Assembly: GCF_002776525.5 (NCBI RefSeq)
Contig: NC_045439.1
Location: 161,603,485-161,667,484, forward strand
Length of the DNA: 64,000 nt
Reading direction: 5' to 3'
Source: Piliocolobus tephrosceles
Lineage: Eukaryota > Chordata > Mammalia > Primates > Cercopithecidae
Shown one piece after another: positions 59,100 to 64,000 of this stretch. Below the pieces are notes generated by a model that made no database searches, was not told the DNA's origin, and saw nothing but the letters and a program-made list of their open reading frames with translations. How positions within the stretch are numbered: position 1 is the first letter of the stretch; each line of letters opens with the position of its first letter. A program made the translations under genes and the position numbers.

Positions 59100-60813
59100 G
59101 AGCTAGACCATGGGGCTGCCTGCTGCAGGAACACTGGGCTTCCTGCACTGAGTAAGAGAGGAAGGTCCAGGAGTGCAGCCAGCCTGGTGGCCCTGTCATT
59201 TCTTTCCCGGCTGCACCACGGAGTGGCCCTAGGTCCCCGCGTGCTGCTCAGCAATTGTGTCTAAGGAATCCCTGCATTGGGAGGAAGCTGAGTTCAGTGA
59301 CCGCCAGGTCCACAAACATGAAGTGTTAGGAGGATGCCCCAAGGAGAGAGGTTCACAGCCTTGTTTCATTCGTCATCCCCCAGGTCCATTTTCCAGCTCA
59401 ACTCTAAGTGGGGCCCACTGTTTCCTGACAGCTGTTTCCCCTCGCTGTCACCTCTCGGTCCGCCATGGAGGTTGCGCTGATGGGCCGTCCACCCCTAGTG
59501 CCCCTGGAATCTTACCATGGAGCTGCCCTAGACTTACGCAGCCACTCACCGAGGAGATTCTGCCTCTTATTTCATCTTCCCAGGAAGTTCTTCCTTGCTG
59601 GGACACTTTTCTTCCCTTTTCTGCTCCCTCCATCCCGCTTAATTCTTGGTTCTTTCCTCACCTTCCCCAAGTCTCCACTGGCCTGGGCAGCTGCCCGTTG
59701 GCCCACACCTTAGCAATTGGTGGTGCCTCGCAGCACGGATGGCAGAGAAGGGCTGGGCCTGCCAGGACGAGGCGAGTGTCCCGGGCAGGTGGGGGTCTAA
59801 AGGATGCATTTCCACTTGCTGTGTTCAGGGTGGCCCACGACAGGTGCTGAGCTGCCAGGCTCCGTCCACAGAAACCATCCTGCCTGTAGCTTCTTTGTCC
59901 CTTGAAGAGCCCTTGAAATGCAGCCAGGGTGCAGAGCAGGCACATCAAATGGCTGGTCAGTGCAAGCAGGCAGGTGGCTCCTGTGCTCCCACAGGGCATC
60001 GGCGACTGCTCCCAAGTCACTGGCTGTGTCCAGAGGAAAGTGAGGTGCTGGGGGTCGGATGGGGTGGCCTCTCTGGTCTCATCCAAGGTGAATGTTCTGT
60101 GATTCAGTGAGTCTGTGACACAAAAGGAAAATTTGATTTTATAATACAGAAGAAACTCTTTTAAAATTTCCTGCCAACAATTAATTTTGCCACTGATTTG
60201 CAATCACTCACCTTTTGCTGCTTGATGCTCTCATCTCTCCCATCCTCTCTCATAATACAGCAGTCTAAAGATAGATGCGTCCTTGGAACTGTGTGGGGAA
60301 AGTGAATTGGAGTTATCAAAGAAAGTATTAAAATACTGTTTTCCTTTCTCTTTTCTCTCTTTTTTGGCTGCGAAGTTACACGTTAGAGATTTTGAGAAAG
60401 ACATTTAAATGAGGAAAGCAATTAAGGTTTAAGCATTGGAAAGGAACTTACGTGCGATAAGAAGGGACCATGTGAAGTTGATTCTCCTTTCTTCTCCTTC
60501 TGAAATTGTTCTGAACGACTCTGTCCTGATAAAACTGACCAGCAAGACCCTGTTTCTGTGAAGAGTGGGCTCTGGCCTCTCTGTGAGACGTGCTCATGAG
60601 TGGAGAAAACTCTTCCAACATCCAACATTCAAACAGCATTTGTGGACCGTATTTACTGAAAATTTTTTTCTCTCTTTTGCAATGTTGAATGAACCAAAAA
60701 TCACTGAAAAGAGACAGATTTAGATGTTATATGCACCATTCACAATGCTTATTATACAGCTATAATTTTAGCATCTTGTTTGGTTTATGTGTGCTTTTTA
60801 ACCTAAACTTTTT
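59100..60813. other. Intronic sequence, unassigned
   Basis: GC-rich to about 60.1 kb, A/T-rich after. A 197-codon frame at 59257-59850 has no recognisable domain and overlaps comparable frames on the other strand. Confidence 0.4.
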
Positions 60814-61119
60814 GTTTTGTTTTGTTTTGTTTTTGTTTTTGAGGCAGGGTCTCTCTCTGTCACCCAGGCTGGAGCACAGCGGTGCAATCTTGGCTTGTTG
60901 CAACCTCCTCCTACCAGGCTCAAGAGATCCTCTTGCCTCAGTCTCCCAAGTAGCTGGGACCACAGGCACACGCCACCATTCCCAGCTAATTTTTGTATTT
61001 TTGGTAGAGATGGGTTTTCCCATGTTGCCCAGCTGGTCTCAAACTCCTGAGATCAGCAATCTTCCCGCCTTGGCCTCTCAAAGTGCTGGGATCACAGGTG
61101 TGAGCCACCACGCCCAGCC
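60814..61119 (-). mobile_element. AluS/J, antisense
   Basis: (TTTTG)n tail, 'gaggcagggtctctctctgtc', ending 'gagccaccacgcccagcc'. Target duplication AACCTAAACTTTTT / AACCTAAACCTTTTT at 60800 and 61120. Confidence 0.96.
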
Positions 61120-62584
61120 AACCTAAACCTTTTTAAACCTATGCTGCAGACATCATTTCTGTCATCTTCCTAGATCTCATGGTGTGGCTGTCCAGTAAAT
61201 ACTTCTCAGTAAATTCTTACTTGAACATCCTAACTCATTCTTCTAAATAAACTTCCCCTTTTGGGTTTCCGTATTGTTTGTAGTGTGTTCATTTACTACG
61301 TTTGCCAATCATCAAAGCCCGAAACACTGGGAATCATCTTTAATCTTGTGTCTTTGACTTTCTGCATGTGTCCGGTCACCAGATGTGTTGACCAAGTGAT
61401 CCTACCAGCATGCAGTTTGAGCTCTGAACTCCTGTCTCAGCCTCCAGGAAGACACAGCATGAGGAAAGGCGCCGTTGGTCCCAGGACTTCGGGGCCTGCG
61501 TGGGAGGCCTTTGCCGTCCCTCCCTGGTTGAGGTGTTCTGGTACTTGAGGTGGAGGTGAGACCTCTGAGAGGTCTTCATGCGGATGAAGGAAGGGTGGCA
61601 TCCTTCCAAACGTTCCTGTTCCACGTGCATTGCAGGTCTCCTCTTTTAGGCCTTGTTTCGTGTGATTTGATTTCTTCAGTGGAAACCAAGGCAGGGAGCC
61701 CAAGCTGACCTCAGTGAACGAGGTTCTTCCAAGGCCAGATCTGCATGTGAGGACACAGGATACTGTGGCCTGGCAGGATGCAAGCGGCTGCCCATGTGGG
61801 TCCTGTCTGCATCCCTCTCAGCAGCGTTGTCCCCTAGACCAGAGAATTCTGGTTGAGAAGCTCCCGAATCTCCACACTTCGTTCCTCTAAAGACTTACAC
61901 AGGAGCCAAGTATATGAAACGAATGGAAGTTGGAGCTTCAGGGATGCGAGTGGGAGGAGGGAGCTGGAGCCTCCCCCGTCACCTGAGGGCCCTCACCCGA
62001 AGGCTGCAGCCCTCCTGCTGCTCGCTGACTTGGACGCATCGTCCTCCATCCCCCTTCCACGCTGCTGCCAAGCCGCCCTCCAGAACGGGTCAAGGGGCCT
62101 GGCGGCCCTCTGCTGCCAGCTTCAGAGGATGCCTGTTGCCTCCCTGGTGCAGTGCTGTGGTTGCAGCTGGCTCACCCTCCCTGGGTGCTGTTCCTGGCTC
62201 CTCCCCTGCCCTCCACCGTGCCCGCACACATCACCACACTCGCTGGTGCAATTCTGCGGGAGCCGCCCCTTGCTTCATGCTCCCTTGGCCCCAGGCTCAA
62301 CTCCAAACACCCGGTGCCTGGTGCCTGGGTGTCAGTCTCTCCGCATGCCCTTGGGGCTCTGCCCCTGGGTGGTGCTGCTCCCTCCCATGGGAATACTCAG
62401 CTCCTGTCAGCCTGGATGACTCTCACCGTCTGGTCCTACAGCCTGAGTCAGGCTGGCCTGTCCTGGGAAGCTTTCTCATCACTCTCGTTGGGGCCAGGAA
62501 GCGCGTGCAGACAGGTGCCAGACAGTTGGAGATGCTGTTGTCGCCGCCCTGTCTTGAGGCTTGCACGTTGCGCTCAGTCATAAG

Positions 62585-62670
62585 CTGTCAAGGGTGGGGA
62601 CCTTGTATCCCTTTCTCCAGCCACGGGCTCAACGACCAGCCCTGATCAGATGCTCAGTAACTGTCTTATT
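62585..62670 (+). repeat. L2 3' end fragment
   Basis: 'aagggtggggaccttgtatc' and 'cagatgctcagtaactgtc' match the L2 3' end pattern ('gggcagggaccttgtct ... gtgctcaataa'). Confidence 0.5.
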
Positions 62671-62744
62671 CCACATGAACCTAACTTGCTCGTGCTCCTT
62701 CCTGTGTCTGCAGCTCTTCCCCACCTGGTGAAGTGACTCCCGTC

Positions 62745-62830
62745 TTTCCAGCCCCGTGCTAATACTTACCTCCATCTCTTCAGGAAAGCGTTCCTTCACA
62801 AAGCCCAGGCAGAACCGTTGATTAGATGGA
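62745..62830 (+). repeat. L2-like fragment
   Basis: 'acctccatctcttcaggaaa' with 'gttccttcacaaagcccag' resembles L2 ('cacctcctcaggaaggccttccctgac'). Confidence 0.4.
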
Positions 62831-63346
62831 ATTTGGTGGGGCCCTCAGTTTTTCTACAACTCAAAACAATGCCACATTCCCCCACGGTTGCTTTGATGTA
62901 AATGTTGTATTTATCCATCAGGCTAGGGGTGTGCAATTAAGAATTGTTAAAGGGAGTTTCTAGGAGACCGTGGGTTTAGACTGAGCTCCTGCACTAGGCA
63001 TTGGCAGACCAGACCAGCTCAGAACCAACTCGCTCGTGTTCTACGTCAGCAAACGGAACTCTGAAACAGGCATTTTCCGAGGCACAGAAGCACAGCAGCC
63101 CCTCAGAAGGGGCCAGCTCACCTGAGCTGGGATCACAGGAAGTCCCCTCTGTTTTATCCCAGCAAGGAGGGTGACTCTGGGATAAATTGATCTGCTATTT
63201 GTCCCATGCTTCTCTTCCTTCAGCCCTTTTCTGCCCGCAGAGCCCCGTCCTCTGCTCATCTCGCTGGAACACTCATTCTATCTCATGGAATGAGGCATTG
63301 CTTGATTCTAGAGTTGTCCTCATCTTTGTCTTTTCACAGTGTGAGT

Positions 63347-63897
63347 TAGTTACCTATTGCTGTGTAACGAAGTACCCCAGTGCTTTGTGGCTTCAAATGA
63401 CACATGTTTTACCTCGCTGTTTATATGGTCAGGAATTTGGGCAGAGCTTGGCTGGCTCCTCCACTTCAGGATCCCTCCCAGTCTGCAGCTGTGCTGGGCC
63501 GGCCGTCCTCCCGAGGCTGGGCCTGGCAGAAGCTGCTTCCAGAGCTGCCTCCTGGCTGCCAGCAGGATGCAGCTCCTCTCAGGCTGTGGGGCTGAGAGTC
63601 TCAACTCCTCCCTGGCCTTTGCCCCGCCTGGCTCAGTTCCCGCCACATGGGCCCCTCCACTGGGAAACTGGCTTTATGAGAGAGGGAGGAAGGATCAGGG
63701 GAGGCGAGAGAGGAGAGGGAGGGGAGGACGTTTTTATAATCTAACCGCGGAAGTGATGTCCTGTCACTTTGGCCACATCTGTGGGTTAGGAACACATCGA
63801 GAGGCCCAGCCCTCACGCGCTGGGAGAAGGATATACTCAAAGCCTGAATGTCAGGAGGGGAGATATTCAGGAGCCGTTTTGGAAGCTGAAGACCACA
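63347..63897 (+). mobile_element. ERVL-like LTR (MLT2-like)
   Basis: Starts 'agttagttacctattgctgt' with 'tgtaacgaagtaccccagtg', then 'ggtcaggaatttgggcagag'. Later come a purine-rich GAGA stretch, 'taatctaaccgcggaagtg', 'atgtcctgtcactttggcc', and an end 'gaagaccacaca'. The order fits an ERVL-class LTR of about 550 bp. Exact family not certain. Confidence 0.6.
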
Positions 63898-64000
63898 CAC
63901 CTATTTTATGCCAGTCACTGTTCTAGAAGTAAAACCAGACATGTTTCTGAAATTAAGGTGATTTCTGTTCTTGCCCTAAACGCGGTTTTGATATTTTTAA

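Larger units (their letters stand above)
61135..63340. other. Intronic sequence, GC-rich, with L2 traces
   Basis: The section 61.85-62.65 kb is GC-rich and stop-poor in several frames (up to 243 codons) but shows no domain or start context. L2-like ends lie near 62585-62670 and 62745-62830. Confidence 0.4.
45711..64000 (+). other. GABRG3: GABRG3 intron 3 (5' part)
   Basis: Everything downstream of the donor is intronic by inference. The next exon, expected to begin with EYQIDIFFAQTW, was not seen in any frame. The intron is therefore longer than 18.3 kb. It holds CA repeats, LTRs, Alus and a minisatellite. Confidence 0.75.

Noticed and set aside
59257..59850. 197-codon open frame
   Set aside because: No motif, opposite-strand frame of similar length (59658-60203), no splice or start context.
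61914..62645. 243-codon open frame
   Set aside because: No recognisable domain, overlaps similar frames in other phases, and lies in GC-rich DNA where stops are rare. The end overlaps an L2-like fragment.
1..64000. Other GABRG3 exons (the exon ending LRPDIG and the one starting EYQIDIFFAQTW)
   Set aside because: Not found in any frame, so the flanking exons lie outside the window.
1..64000. tRNA, rRNA, CRISPR arrays, operons, bacterial or phage genes
   Set aside because: Nothing of the kind was seen. The regular arrays present are microsatellites and one minisatellite in primate intron DNA.

Overview
The window is non-coding-dominated primate DNA. It is about 64 kb from inside one very large gene, with a single short coding exon. 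Alu, L1PB/L1MA, THE1/MST-type LTR, MADE1 and MER5A copies make it an anthropoid primate. Three Alu copies (18536-18848, 30432-30728, 55519-55819) carry the base changes typical of Old World monkey AluYR-type subfamilies ('ctcaagcctgtaatc', 'actagccgggcgaggtgg'). A cercopithecid such as macaque or baboon therefore fits better than human. The species cannot be fixed from the sequence alone.

The gene is GABRG3, the GABA-A receptor gamma-3 subunit, on the + strand. A 68-bp exon at 45643-45710 encodes KPTVIDVDIYVN / SIGPVSSINM, the start of the extracellular ligand-binding domain. It has an AG acceptor, a GTAAGA donor and a good branch-point candidate. It is the third coding exon as I recall the gene. 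Bases 1-45642 are then the 3' part of intron 2 and 45711-64000 the 5' part of intron 3. No neighbouring exon of the gene was found in the window.

Layout. 0-0.7 kb: L1 pieces. 0.7-6.2 kb: mostly unique, with one old Alu and a MIR. 6.2-20 kb: a nearly continuous pile of antisense L1 interrupted by Alus, a MER2-like DNA transposon and a solo MST-type LTR. 20-23.6 kb: an unusual cluster of directly and invertedly duplicated segments with Alus. 23.6-25.5 kb: Alu-riddled L1 3' end. 25.5-30.3 kb: unique sequence, a TCC microsatellite, Alus and an L2. 30.3-36.8 kb: a near full-length antisense L1M with three Alus, a (TTTC)n tract and a MADE1 element. 36.8-45.6 kb: unique sequence with MIRs, Alus and an L1M 3' end. 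45.6 kb: the exon. 45.7-64 kb: more unique intron, long CA tracts, several LTRs (MaLR, ERV1-like, ERVL-like), a MER5A, a 39-bp minisatellite and four Alus.

Almost all L1 sequence lies antisense to the gene, the usual pattern for introns. Apart from the exon no functional protein gene is supported. The long open frames are products of repeats or of GC-rich, stop-poor DNA. I found no new biological system. The best items for a second look are the exon, the 20-23.6 kb repeat cluster, a poly(A)-only retroinsertion inside an L1, the 39-bp VNTR and a C-rich/G4-capable tract.
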